Below are positions 1-6,947 of a stretch of DNA of 30,938 nucleotides, piece by piece. Every line of letters starts with the position of its first letter. The first letter of the stretch is position 1. The stretch lies in assembly GCA_002315975.1 (NCBI GenBank), contig DCIK01000029.1, forward strand, positions 1 to 30,938, in the 5' to 3' direction. This stretch comes from Clostridiales bacterium UBA1728 (GTDB lineage Bacteria; Bacillota; Clostridia; Oscillospirales; Oscillospiraceae). The position numbers and the translations under genes were made by a program. Below the pieces are notes generated by a model, which did no database searches, was not told the origin of the DNA, and saw only the letters and a list, made by a program, of their open reading frames with translations.

Positions 1-9
1 CACAAAAAA

Positions 10-53
10 GACCCTTGAAACTGCTGGAAATCCAGTAATTTCAAGGGTTTTTT
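10..53. terminator. Strong bidirectional Rho-independent terminator
   Basis: ACCCTTGAAA and TTTCAAGGGT form a 10-bp stem around an inner CTGG/CCAG hairpin. The stem is followed by TTTTTT on the plus strand and preceded by AAAAAA, so it can stop transcription both ways. It most likely ends a gene lying left of the window. Confidence 0.85.
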
Positions 54-125
54 GTCGTTTTATCGCAGTTTTCAATCAAGATATATTTCCGTAAATTGCA
101 AGGAAATCTAACGATTTCAAGGCAA

Positions 126-147
126 AATTACTAACGGAATTACTAAC
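126..147. repeat. Direct repeat AATTACTAAC x2, 12-bp period
   Basis: Two exact copies of AATTACTAAC lie at 126-135 and 138-147, separated by GG. Short direct repeats next to a terminator, small ORFs and XRE repressors resemble arm-type binding sites of tyrosine integrases at the end of an integrated element. That reading is inference; no integrase gene is visible in the window. Confidence 0.45.
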
Positions 148-179
148 AAATCAAGCGCACCGATTCCGACCGCGCTGCC

Positions 180-329
180 ATGAGCAAGCACGATTCAAAG
201 CGCAGCGTCCTTGCTTGTCATGTCTCGCTGGAGCCGGCCGATCAGTTCCTCCGTTACTGCGATTCCCGGCATGCAACCGTCAAAGCCGTACTCACCGATT
301 ACACCAGGTATCTCTGCGACCAGTCGTAA
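180..329 (+). CDS. Possible 49-residue small protein
   Basis: An open frame starts at an ATG and runs 49 codons to TAA. It encodes a basic protein beginning MSKHDSKRSVLACHVSLEP and continuing with a plausible amphipathic helix (ADQFLRYCDSRHATVKAVLT). The composition, a V-S-L strand-like segment followed by helices, is loosely like small ribbon-helix-helix or excisionase-type accessory proteins of mobile elements, but I cannot assign a family. No good ribosome binding site precedes the ATG, and an in-frame stop lies 12 codons upstream. It converges on the XRE gene at 379, with a terminator hairpin between. It may be a remnant or chance ORF. Confidence 0.4.
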   Translation: MSKHDSKRSVLACHVSLEPADQFLRYCDSRHATVKAVLTDYTRYLCDQS

Positions 330-363
330 AATAAAAGCCCTTGAATTCTGGCCTGTTGGGGCT
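330..363 (-). terminator. Terminator of the first XRE gene
   Basis: On the minus strand AGCCC and GGGCT pair just past the stop codon of the gene at 379, followed by TTTTATTTTA. The upstream arm sequence AGCCCC-A-ACAGGC recurs in the matching place behind the second XRE gene, so the 3' flank was duplicated with the gene. Confidence 0.6.
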
Positions 364-378
364 GTTTTGTTTGTGGAG

Positions 379-768
379 CTACTCTCTGCTGTCTCGCATG
401 GCAATAAGCCGCTCAGCGGCGTTAACAACGGCTTGAAGCTCTAATTCTGTGGCCGTTGCAATCCACTGCATTAATAACTGTGCTTCCGGGCTTGCTCTCC
501 CGTTGACCAGATTGGCCAATAGGCCGAGGGTGCTCATCTCAGCAGCCGGTTTTGCAGGGGTTTCTATATCTCCATCGCCCGTGCGCAGCCAATTCAAATC
601 CACAGCGAATTGCCTCGCTATTTCGCGCAATATTGGTTCGATTGGTACTACATTATCGCCTTCGTAGCTTGCGACCTGTGCTCGCGTTAGCCCGACCCGT
701 CTTCCAAATTCGGTCTGAGTCATCCTTGCTTTATCCCTGATTGCTCTGATACGTTCACCGAGTGTCAT
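379..768 (-). CDS. XRE-family transcriptional regulator (paralogue 1)
   Basis: A 129-residue DNA-binding protein with an N-terminal Cro/CI-type helix-turn-helix (about residues 1-60: MTLGERIRAIRDKARMTQTE, then a recognition helix containing RAQVASYE). A conserved linker (LREIARQFAVDLNWLRTGDG) follows, then a Ala/Leu-rich C-terminal helical region (about 75-129) likely used for dimerisation. The start ATG has an ideal GGAGGTGAT site 4 bases upstream. The C-terminal half is nearly identical to the neighbour at 931, while the recognition helix differs, so the two probably bind different operators and might form heterodimers. This class commonly controls lysogeny or transfer genes of phages and integrative elements. 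The target is not visible here. Confidence 0.9.
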   Translation of the reverse strand: MTLGERIRAIRDKARMTQTEFGRRVGLTRAQVASYEGDNVVPIEPILREIARQFAVDLNWLRTGDGDIETPAKPAAEMSTLGLLANLVNGRASPEAQLLMQWIATATELELQAVVNAAERLIAMRDSRE

Positions 769-790
769 TCTATCACCTCCTTTCGCGTTT

Positions 791-819
791 ACACTACCAC
801 ACTTAAATGTTTACTTCAA
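791..819 (-). promoter_or_regulatory. Promoter of XRE paralogue 1
   Basis: On the minus strand TTGAAG (814-819) and TAGTGT (791-796) are separated by 17 bases, with TGTGG directly before the -10. The same GTGTGG-TA context occurs in the paralogue's promoter at 1345-1373. The octamer ATTGCAAA (850-857) recurs at 1339-1346 and is a candidate operator word. Confidence 0.55.
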
Positions 820-880
820 TGCAATTATTATTTATTCAAATGCAAATGTATTGCAAATCATGTGCTGTATAAATATAACC

Positions 881-914
881 AGCCCCCACAAGCCATTCCT
901 GAGCCTGTAGGGGC
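881..914 (-). terminator. Terminator-like hairpin behind XRE paralogue 2
   Basis: On the minus strand AGCCCCTACAGGC pairs imperfectly with GCTTGTGGGGGCT. It is followed by an AT-rich but not pure T tract. The arm resembles the hairpin behind paralogue 1. Confidence 0.5.
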
Positions 915-930
915 TATTTTGTTTATAAGG

Positions 931-1320
931 CTACTCTTTGTTGTCTCTCATTGCAATCAGCCTCTCAGCAGCGTTGACCACAGCTCTCAGCTCTGTCTCC
1001 GTTGCCGTGGCAATCCACTGCACCAGCAACTGTGCCTCTGGGGATGCGCTGCCATTGACCAGATTGGCCAACAGTCCGAGGGTGCTCATCTCGGCAGCGG
1101 GCTTAGTTGGCGTGTCGATGTCTCCCTCTCCAGTGCGCAGCCAATTCAGGTCCACGGCAAATTGCCGGGCGATCTCTCGCAGCGTTGGTTCTGTCGCTCT
1201 GGTTCGGCCTTTCTCGGTGTTGCTGATGATGTCTCTGGTTGTTCCGATTCGTGCGGCAAATTCGGCCTGTGTCAGGCCTCGTGATTCTCTGACCATTTTA
1301 ATTCTTTCTCCAACGGTCAT
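931..1320 (-). CDS. XRE-family transcriptional regulator (paralogue 2)
   Basis: A 129-residue Cro/CI-type helix-turn-helix regulator, beginning MTVGERIKMVRESRGLTQAE, with a recognition-helix region RDIISNTEKG. I start at the ATG at 1320 because GAGGTGAG precedes it at the right distance; an in-frame start 12 codons further up has no such support. Length and C-terminus match the gene at 379 almost residue for residue (STLGLLANLVNG, QWIATATE, AAERLIAMRD), but the DNA-contacting helix is different. The pair is a tandem duplication that includes the 3' flank. Likely role: repressor in an element-type regulatory switch, probably acting on its own promoter or its neighbour's. Confidence 0.9.
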   Translation of the reverse strand: MTVGERIKMVRESRGLTQAEFAARIGTTRDIISNTEKGRTRATEPTLREIARQFAVDLNWLRTGEGDIDTPTKPAAEMSTLGLLANLVNGSASPEAQLLVQWIATATETELRAVVNAAERLIAMRDNKE

Positions 1321-1344
1321 TTTCTCACCTCTTTTCTTATTGCA

Positions 1345-1373
1345 AATATACCACACATCTTTGCGTAATTCAA
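1345..1373 (-). promoter_or_regulatory. Promoter of XRE paralogue 2
   Basis: On the minus strand TTGAAT (1368-1373), 17 bases, TATATT (1345-1350), again with TGTGG before the -10. ATTGCAAA (1339-1346) overlaps the downstream edge of the -10, a good place for a repressor. Confidence 0.65.
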
Positions 1374-1544
1374 TGTTTTTTGCTATTTATAAATATAATA
1401 TAATACTTTTTTATAAATAATATACGCACAATATTATGAAAATTAGATCGCGTTATGAATACCAATATTAATTTAGTGTAAAATAAACATTGGCAAAGGC
1501 AAAATAAAAAGAGGGGCAGTATACCCCTCTTCTTATCCTTTTTC
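1374..1544. other. AT-rich intergenic stretch with a hairpin
   Basis: About 170 bases of very AT-rich DNA with no supportable gene. A GAGGGG/CCCCTC hairpin at 1511-1529 is flanked by A-rich and T-rich runs and could terminate transcription in either direction, insulating the XRE genes from the operon at 1703. Confidence 0.6.
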
Positions 1545-1573
1545 TTGACAAAACAGCCGAGAAATGCTTAAAT
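1545..1573 (+). promoter_or_regulatory. Promoter of the 686-aa / 186-aa operon
   Basis: TTGACA (1545-1550), 17 bases, TTAAAT (1568-1573), with TG one base before the -10. This is a near-consensus housekeeping promoter giving a leader of roughly 120 bases before the ATG at 1703. Confidence 0.75.
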
Positions 1574-1702
1574 AAAGAAGTTCACGCAGTAATAACATCA
1601 TACAAACGCGCCTGTCTCAGCCTGAATACGGCAATACTGTCCTGCTTACCATTTTCTCAACGGAATGGCAGCGGGGAATTGCTTTGAAATACGGAGGATG
1701 AA

Positions 1703-3763
1703 ATGTCTTGGAGAGATGACTTAAAGCTCTTTTTTACAAGCACGATCATGCGCTTACTCCAAAGCCGGGAGAAAAACGACACCGCAAAGACCAAAGTCTC
1801 GATGGAGGCTTCCCTGAATACGGACCCCATCACCGAGATGATCAGCAGTTACAAAAAATCCGAAGAAAACTGGATTACTTCTTCCATGAACCGGGAGCAG
1901 GAAATCGCCTGCAGACTGAATTTCATGCAGACCCACCGGGAAGAGCTCCAGAAGGTCAACGCGCTGCTCCTGAAGGAGAAATCGCCGGAGCGGCAGAATA
2001 TCATGAAGGATATCATCGATAGCCTTGGGATTTCCGAGCTGATGAAGGATTACAACGCCGTATACAGCAAGGATAATCAGCCTGCCTATATCTGCGCAAA
2101 TCAGAATGACATTGCGGCCACTTTCAGGCAGGCCCTGTCTGATACCGCGGAAAAGCAGAACCTCGTTGATACCCCCGTGGAGCCCGGCATGGCAGCGTTC
2201 CAGAAGCTTCTCATCAGCAAGCAGGGTTACGGTCTGGACGGTTCCAACCGACCCTTCGTAGACAACTTCATTTCGCTTCCCGAGAAAACCAAGCTCAAGG
2301 TGATGTATGCCCTTGAAAACGATGTGGGCAGCGAGCCGGTCACCGATGAGATGATCCAGGACTATCATCCGGACGGTGACAAGGTCATCTCCACCGTACA
2401 GACCGCTCGCTGGAGATTTCTCCGGCGCCTCACCTCAACCGATATGGATTTCCACAAAATCAAGGCTACGCTGGAAAAGGTTGAAGCCGATGAGGCGGCG
2501 CTGCAGCAGCAGAAGGCCGAGGAGCAGGCAAAGGAGAACGCCCCCGCCGAGGAGAACGCTCCCGAAGAGAAGGCTCCCGAAGAGAAAGCCCCTGAGCAGG
2601 AGAAGGCTCCCGAGGAGAAGGCCCCCGAGCAGGAGATCGTCATCGAGCAGGAGGAGGCTCCCGAGGAGAAGGCTCCCGAGGAGGATATGCCCCAGCTGAA
2701 GGATACCAAGCGCCACAAGATTGACGATTTCGCAGATAAGGCAACCGGCAAGCTGCTGGTCGGTTCTCTGGTATCCCCTCTGGTCGGTCTGGGTGCCGGT
2801 GTGCTGGGCGGCGTTGGCACCGGTGTTGTCATAGGCATCAAAGCGGGAAAAACAGCCGGTGTTGAGGCCGGACTTGCCGCCGGAAAGGCCATGACCGAGT
2901 TGGGCGGCGCAGTGGCCGGCGTTTTGGGTGTTGGACTGACGGCTGTTATGGTCGGCAAAAACGTAGCCGATCTTGCCGTCAACAAGAAAAACGAGATTGC
3001 CCTGGAAAAGGCATCCAATCAGATCGCCTATCTCAAAAAGGTCACCAAGCAGATGAAACTGAAGCCCGAGCAGAGCGAGGCTATCAGCCATCTCGAAAAC
3101 GGTCTCAAGGCCGTCAAAAGTCTTAACGTGGCCAAGGGCAGAACTCTGGCAGTGGACGCGGTTGTCAACGGCATAAGTATCGCGGGCTGCTGCGCCGGTG
3201 AAACGGGCTCTATCCTGATCGGTCTGGGTGCCTACGCCGTGGGCGAATACGCAAAGGGCAAGCTCGAAAATGTTTCCACCCGCGAAATTGTCGACAATGA
3301 CGTGTGCAAAAACAAAGAGGAATTCACCCTGAAAAAAGCCAAGGCAAGCTTCCACGTCAGCGAGAGATTTTCGCGTCTGCCGAAAAAGCTGCAGGAAAAG
3401 TACAGCAAAGCCTATACCAAGTTCAATTCTGATGACGAAGTGGTCAAGCAGTCTCTCCGAGAGCAGGCGGTCAGAGAAAACGGAACCGTGGACCTGAACG
3501 GTCTGAAAAACAAGATCATTTACGATATCAGCGATAAGACCTATATGCTTCTGCGCAACCAGGCCCTGAAGAAAGCCGAGAAATCTCAGGACCCCGTAGA
3601 CATGATGATCGAAAACGTTGCCACCACCATGGTCAAGGCCGCCGGAGGAAAGACAATCGACTTCTCCGCCATGACCAACCTTGCCACCGAAGCAAAGCCC
3701 CAGGAAAGAGAATTTGTCGCCAAGGATTTGTCCGAAAGAGCGATGGACATGAGTCGCGGATAG
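1703..3763 (+). CDS. Unrecognised 686-aa protein with acidic repeat and glycine-rich hydrophobic segments
   Basis: No family recognised. The ATG follows a good GGAGG site. Residues 1-265 are charged and mostly helical, without a signal peptide. Residues 275-328 form an acidic Pro/Glu/Lys repeat (APEEK and APEQE units). Residues 350-420 form a long hydrophobic, glycine-zipper-like stretch (VGLGAGVLGGVGTGVVIG, then GGAVAGVLGVGLTAVMVG) that could insert in a membrane. A second hydrophobic segment with a CC pair lies around 481-517 (VVNGISIAGCCAGE). The C-terminal ~170 residues are charged again. This plan, a flexible acidic arm before glycine-rich hairpins, is seen in some membrane-active or scaffolding proteins, but function is unknown. 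A partner gene follows 11 bases downstream. Confidence 0.85.
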   Translation: MSWRDDLKLFFTSTIMRLLQSREKNDTAKTKVSMEASLNTDPITEMISSYKKSEENWITSSMNREQEIACRLNFMQTHREELQKVNALLLKEKSPERQNIMKDIIDSLGISELMKDYNAVYSKDNQPAYICANQNDIAATFRQALSDTAEKQNLVDTPVEPGMAAFQKLLISKQGYGLDGSNRPFVDNFISLPEKTKLKVMYALENDVGSEPVTDEMIQDYHPDGDKVISTVQTARWRFLRRLTSTDMDFHKIKATLEKVEADEAALQQQKAEEQAKENAPAEENAPEEKAPEEKAPEQEKAPEEKAPEQEIVIEQEEAPEEKAPEEDMPQLKDTKRHKIDDFADKATGKLLVGSLVSPLVGLGAGVLGGVGTGVVIGIKAGKTAGVEAGLAAGKAMTELGGAVAGVLGVGLTAVMVGKNVADLAVNKKNEIALEKASNQIAYLKKVTKQMKLKPEQSEAISHLENGLKAVKSLNVAKGRTLAVDAVVNGISIAGCCAGETGSILIGLGAYAVGEYAKGKLENVSTREIVDNDVCKNKEEFTLKKAKASFHVSERFSRLPKKLQEKYSKAYTKFNSDDEVVKQSLREQAVRENGTVDLNGLKNKIIYDISDKTYMLLRNQALKKAEKSQDPVDMMIENVATTMVKAAGGKTIDFSAMTNLATEAKPQEREFVAKDLSERAMDMSRG

Positions 3764-3774
3764 GAGAAGATAAT

Positions 3775-4335
3775 ATGGACAGCAAAAGAATTATTGCAAG
3801 AATGAATGGCATTCTCAAGGTAGTTGAAAAGGCCATCAAGGAAAACGACACTGAGGTCGAGCGGCTGAACAGCGGCGTGAATCCGGATATCGATATCCTC
3901 TCAAGCAGCTTTACCACCGGCATCAATGACGATCAGGTTCTTTCCAACATCTACTTCCTGCCCGTTGCCCCCGTGGGCGAGGGCGAGCTTGAGCCGGATA
4001 TGCTGTATCTGGTGCAGGCCCTTACCATCCGGGATGATCTCTCCACCGACGAGCAGAAGCTTCTGGTTCTCCAGGCGCTGAACTACATCAACTTTCATAT
4101 GCCCTACGGCACCTTCGTTATGGACGACACCATGGAGATCGTAACCTACCGGAATGTCATCCACATCTATGAGGGTCTGGATGATGCCGACTCCCTGATG
4201 TATGTGTTCCGGGAGATCAACTCCGGCAACGCCATCGTGGGACTGTACGTGTCCGCAATCAACGCGCTGGCGGACAAGGTTATCAGCTGGGAAGATTTTC
4301 TGAACATCGTCTCCGTATACACGGAAAAGCTGTAA
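3775..4335 (+). CDS. Unrecognised 186-aa acidic cytosolic protein, operon partner of the 686-aa protein
   Basis: Starts 11 bases after the upstream stop with a GGAGAAG binding site, so the two genes are almost certainly co-transcribed and translated together. The protein is soluble and acidic, without signal or membrane segments. Its middle (LLVLQALNYINFHMPYGTFV, then a strand-rich stretch with MEIVTYRNVIHIYEGL) and a final helical part loosely recall the YbjN/secretion-chaperone fold, which binds partner proteins. That is only a fold-level guess. Context suggests it binds, folds or restrains the larger membrane-active-looking protein. A terminator follows directly. Confidence 0.85.
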   Translation: MDSKRIIARMNGILKVVEKAIKENDTEVERLNSGVNPDIDILSSSFTTGINDDQVLSNIYFLPVAPVGEGELEPDMLYLVQALTIRDDLSTDEQKLLVLQALNYINFHMPYGTFVMDDTMEIVTYRNVIHIYEGLDDADSLMYVFREINSGNAIVGLYVSAINALADKVISWEDFLNIVSVYTEKL

Positions 4336-4348
4336 AAGAACAAAGAGC

Positions 4349-4386
4349 AAGGAGCAGAGAACGCAATGCGCTCTCTGCTCCTTTTA
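4349..4386 (+). terminator. Terminator of the two-gene operon
   Basis: AAGGAGCAGAGA and TCTCTGCTCCTT form a 12-bp stem with an ACGCAATGCGC loop, followed by TTTATATT, 13 bases after the stop codon. Confidence 0.85.
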
Positions 4387-4396
4387 TATTCTGTCT

Positions 4397-4438
4397 AAAA
4401 TGACACAAATGAGAACCGTCCCCAAATGTGTCATTTTT
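4397..4438. repeat. GGGGACGG palindromic repeat, single unit
   Basis: AAAATGACACA and TGTGTCATTTTT form long arms around a GAGAACCGTCCCC core. The same unit occurs twice at 17329-17399 in opposite orientations. Such units are widespread in Firmicutes genomes and are often linked to REP-associated tyrosine transposases (established for REP-like repeats in general; the link here is inference). The unit supplies the TGA stop of the CotH-like gene (4431-4433). Confidence 0.8.
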
Positions 4439-5816
4439 CATCTTGGGAAGCGCTGAAGCAGGCATCCAGGTAGCGGCTGCGCTCCCGGACAAAGCTCAGG
4501 ATATCCCGATAATAATCCCGCTCTGCGCCGGGGATATCCGGCCATGCCTTCAAGTCGGCTCTGCGGACGATCTCGGGGATGGTCGCATCAAAAGCGGCAT
4601 ACTCGCTGAGAATGTTCGCCGCGCTGAGAGCGGTCTTGCGCAGCTCCTCGTACCGTGCAGCCACCTCATCCGGATATTCCGTTATCAGACGGCAGAAGAG
4701 CAGATTCCCCACATGATCCCCCAGATTCTCCGTGGGCAGCACAAAGTTCCCGTCGAAGGTCAGTCCTCAGGTGGAGTCCATGTCGTACATGGAGGGAATC
4801 CATTTCACGCCGTCAAAGGTAGCCCAGAGGATGTTCTTGGCCCGGTTGTCCAGACCGTCGATAAACGCGGTGTAGAGGAAAACATCAATAGCCCGCTCCA
4901 CATCCGTGTATTTGCCAATGCCGGCGCGGAAGCTCTCGCCCTCGTTCTCCTGCAGGAAGCGGACGAACTCGTTCATGCTCTCGCCTACCCAGGCCGTGCC
5001 TATGTCGGGGTCATCCTCGGTGGAGCAGTATTCCAGCACCCAGCCGTCCTTCTCCACCGCGTTCACATCGCGGATCTCCGAATAGAGGGCAATGGCGTCC
5101 GACCAGCTTTTGCCGAAGAGCAGCGCCCGCTTCTGCAGTCCGTCCTTCATGCCGAAGAGCCGGTTGTCCTTGGGAATGTTCAGGGTGAAGAGCCCGTAAT
5201 AGTCGCCGTTGAGATACATCAGCACCGGGAAGCCGTCCACCTCGCCGCCGTTCCAGAGCGCAGAGAGCTCATCGTCCTTGTCCCGGGAGTGGACGATCTC
5301 GTTATAAATATGAGCCGAAACGATGTTCCGAGCATGAGATGCGTCGATCCAGTTGGCCTTCAGGCAGTATTTGCTGTGGCGGCCCCAGTCCTCGGAAAAG
5401 GACACTTTGTTCTTGCTGCCGTCCGCATTGATGAAGCGAACGGTCAGGTTTTTCTTGGGGTAGCGAATGGTCCAGTTGCCCTGAATATTCAGCGTGGCCG
5501 CAGATGTAAAGTTCACCGTCTCAGAGCTGTAGGAGATTTCCACCGTAACGCGGTTCTCCTTGGAGATGCCGGAGAGGGAGCCCACAATGTTCATCACGGG
5601 CATACCCACATCCGCAGGGCTGATGGGCGCAGTATATTCTGTGGCGCAGTCCACGCAGTAGAATCGGCCGCAGAAATCCGTGGGTGCGCCGACATCCGTC
5701 AGCAGCTCCAGCAAGCTCGTGCTGTGCCCCTCATGGGAGTCGTCGGCCAGTACGGCGGGTGCCAGACAGCAGAGGAGCAGGGTGCAGAGGCACAGGCTCA
5801 GAAGTCTTTTTTTCAT
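4431..5816 (-). pseudogene. Secreted CotH-like protein interrupted by an in-frame TGA
   Basis: The reading frame encodes a signal peptide (MKKRLLSLCLCTLLLCCLAP, cleavage near VLA-DD) followed by a CotH-type domain. Visible family signatures are the N-terminal beta region (LNIQGNWTIRYPKKNLTVRF), WIDASHARNIVSAHIYNE, the DGFPVLMYLNGDYYGLFTLN segment and the end motif PSMYDMDST. CotH proteins are atypical protein kinases, first known from Bacillus spore coats; secreted versions occur in many Clostridia. At 4767-4769 a TGA stands where the family usually continues D-S-T-W-G, so TGG has probably become TGA. The same frame then stays open for 112 more codons with family-like sequence to a normal stop at 4431. 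The interrupted product has 349 residues, the restored one 461. It is the last gene of the PPOX-GNAT operon, 6 bases behind the acetyltransferase. Confidence 0.8.
4767..4769 (-). other. In-frame TGA at a conserved Trp codon position
   Basis: On the minus strand the codons read GAC TCC ACC TGA GGA CTG. A single G-to-A change from TGG explains it. TGA is a normal stop elsewhere here (ATGA gene overlaps), so general recoding of TGA is unlikely. Confidence 0.75.
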
Positions 5817-5822
5817 TTTTCC

Positions 5823-6335
5823 TCAGTCCAGTATTTTTTCCCAGTATACAAGATCCAGCCAATAGCCGAATTTCTCTCCGCAGGCGTGGAGCCGTCCCAC
5901 CTCTTTGTAGCCCATGGCGGTGTGGAAACGGGGGCTGTCATCGCTGAGATAGGGATTCTCGCCCACGGGAGCTGCCACCAGCGCATAGAGATTGCTCACA
6001 TTCTGAGCTCGCAGCTGCTGCTCCATCTCCGTATAGAGCATACGGCCTATGCCCCTGCCCCGGTGTTCCCATTCCACATACACCGACAGCTCCGCCGAGG
6101 GCCAGGCTGAGGGTCGCTCGTTGACGCAGCCGGCGTAGCAGTAGCCCAGCACCGCTCCGTCCTCCACCGCCACCAGATAGGGGAAGCGCTTGAGGGTATT
6201 GTGGATGCGGTGGGCGAACTCCTCCCGGGAGGGTACCTCCCGCTCGAAGCTGACGGCAGTGTTGAGCACATAGGGGGCGTAGATGGCGCGGATGGCATCC
6301 AGATCGCCCAGCGTTGCGCGGCGGATTTCAAGCAT
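5823..6335 (-). CDS. GNAT-family N-acetyltransferase, phosphinothricin-acetyltransferase-like
   Basis: A 170-residue cytosolic acetyl-CoA-dependent acetyltransferase. It starts MLEIRRATLGDLDAIRAIYA, then AVSFEREVPS, PYLVAVEDGAVLGYCYA and the acetyl-CoA binding motif A (SVYVEWEHRGRGIG, with R-G-R-G-I-G). It ends with an aromatic FGYWLDLVYWEK stretch. The order and spacing match the Pat/Bar subgroup, which acetylates small amines such as phosphinothricin or methionine sulfoximine; the true substrate is unknown. The ATG is preceded by GAGGAGAAG inside the end of the upstream gene, and the genes overlap by 8 bases, so translation is coupled to the PPOX-like protein. Confidence 0.9.
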   Translation of the reverse strand: MLEIRRATLGDLDAIRAIYAPYVLNTAVSFEREVPSREEFAHRIHNTLKRFPYLVAVEDGAVLGYCYAGCVNERPSAWPSAELSVYVEWEHRGRGIGRMLYTEMEQQLRAQNVSNLYALVAAPVGENPYLSDDSPRFHTAMGYKEVGRLHACGEKFGYWLDLVYWEKILD

Positions 6336-6825
6336 GATTCTCTCTTCTCCTCTCGGCAAGGGTTTTCCCTTCCTTGCCGCTCATAGATTCAATTTCCAGC
6401 ACATAGCAGCGCAGCGCCTTCTTTTCCCGTTCCACCTCTTCCCGGACGGCCTTTTCATCATCCAGAAAACGCAGACCCAGAAGCAGAGCCGCCTTCTCGC
6501 TCTCCTCGCCCTTGGGCAGCGGACGGAAATGACCGAAAAGGATCACGCTGCGGTAGTGACTGGTCAGCGCTGCGGCGTCCACATCCCACTTTTCCACCAC
6601 CGTAAAGGAGACCTTGCAGCCTTCTCCCACCGCGTCACGGCGCAGGCCGGTGGCGGCGCCGTGGAAATACAGAGCACCCTCCGCGTAAACATAGTTCATG
6701 GGCACCCCGTAGGGGTAGCCGTTCTCCCCCGGCAAAGAGAGCACGCCGAAGCTGCATTCTCTGAGGATACGGATACTCTCTTCGTCGCTCAGTTGCTGGC
6801 GGGATCGGCGCATGGGTCGGAACAT
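6328..6825 (-). CDS. Pyridoxamine 5'-phosphate oxidase-like flavin-binding protein (NimA-type)
   Basis: A 165-residue split-barrel flavoprotein of the Pyridox_ox_2/NimA kind. Seen are the opening MFRPMRRSRQQLSDEE, the strand CSFGVLSLPGENGYPYGVPM, YFHGAATGLRRDAV and the later RSVILFGHFRPL. Members bind FMN or F420-like cofactors; some reduce nitroimidazoles, most are uncharacterised. I choose the ATG at 6825 because GGAGG lies 8 bases upstream; an in-frame GTG 3 codons earlier overlaps that site. First gene of an operon with the acetyltransferase and CotH-like genes, with its own promoter divergent from the gene at 6948. Confidence 0.88.
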   Translation of the reverse strand: MFRPMRRSRQQLSDEESIRILRECSFGVLSLPGENGYPYGVPMNYVYAEGALYFHGAATGLRRDAVGEGCKVSFTVVEKWDVDAAALTSHYRSVILFGHFRPLPKGEESEKAALLLGLRFLDDEKAVREEVEREKKALRCYVLEIESMSGKEGKTLAERRRENHA

Positions 6826-6852
6826 GGGCTCCACCTCCGCTTTTTTCTCTGT

Positions 6853-6881
6853 ATTCTACACCGAAAAAGCAGGAAACGCAA
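6853..6881 (-). promoter_or_regulatory. Promoter of the PPOX-GNAT-CotH operon
   Basis: On the minus strand TTGCGT (6876-6881), 17 bases, TAGAAT (6853-6858) with TG before the -10. Its -35 lies in the left arm of the inverted repeat at 6864-6907. Confidence 0.65.
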
Positions 6882-6907
6882 GTGTCCCTTGCGTTTCGGC
6901 TTTTTTA
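6864..6907. promoter_or_regulatory. Inverted repeat shared by two divergent promoters
   Basis: GAAACGCAAG and CTTGCGTTTC form a 10-bp perfect stem with extra AAAAAGC/GCTTTTTT pairing. Each arm carries one TTGCGT -35 box, one for each direction. It could act as an operator, or the hairpin could be a terminator-like insulator. Confidence 0.6.
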
Positions 6908-6916
6908 TGCTATAAT
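6889..6916 (+). promoter_or_regulatory. Promoter of the zinc-ribbon membrane protein
   Basis: TTGCGT (6889-6894), 16 bases, TATAAT (6911-6916), about 30 bases before the start codon at 6948. Confidence 0.7.
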
Positions 6917-6947
6917 CGAAGAAAAAGCACCAAAGGAGAGGTACGCG

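Noticed and set aside
1..180. tRNA or tmRNA remnant as attachment site
   Set aside because: No cloverleaf or T-arm (GTTCGA-like) sequence could be found in this stretch on either strand.
195..444. Alternative 77-codon frames on both strands near the left edge
   Set aside because: Both overlap the end of the well-supported XRE gene and its terminator and have no binding site; the 49-codon frame at 180 is a better candidate, though weak.
2365..3355. Minus-strand frames rich in Ser/Leu opposite the acidic repeat
   Set aside because: The repeat GAGGAGAAGGCTCCC reads as low-complexity Ser/Phe/Gly or Leu-rich protein on the other strand; no start signals.
4767..4769. TGA as selenocysteine or recoded Trp
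   Set aside because: The family has Trp, not Cys, at this site, no stem-loop of SECIS type was evident just downstream, and TGA acts as stop in many overlapping genes here.
4428..6110. Long plus-strand reading frame of 560 codons
   Set aside because: It lies opposite the GNAT and CotH-like genes, has no binding site or family motif, and exists because third-position GC bias keeps the opposite frame open.
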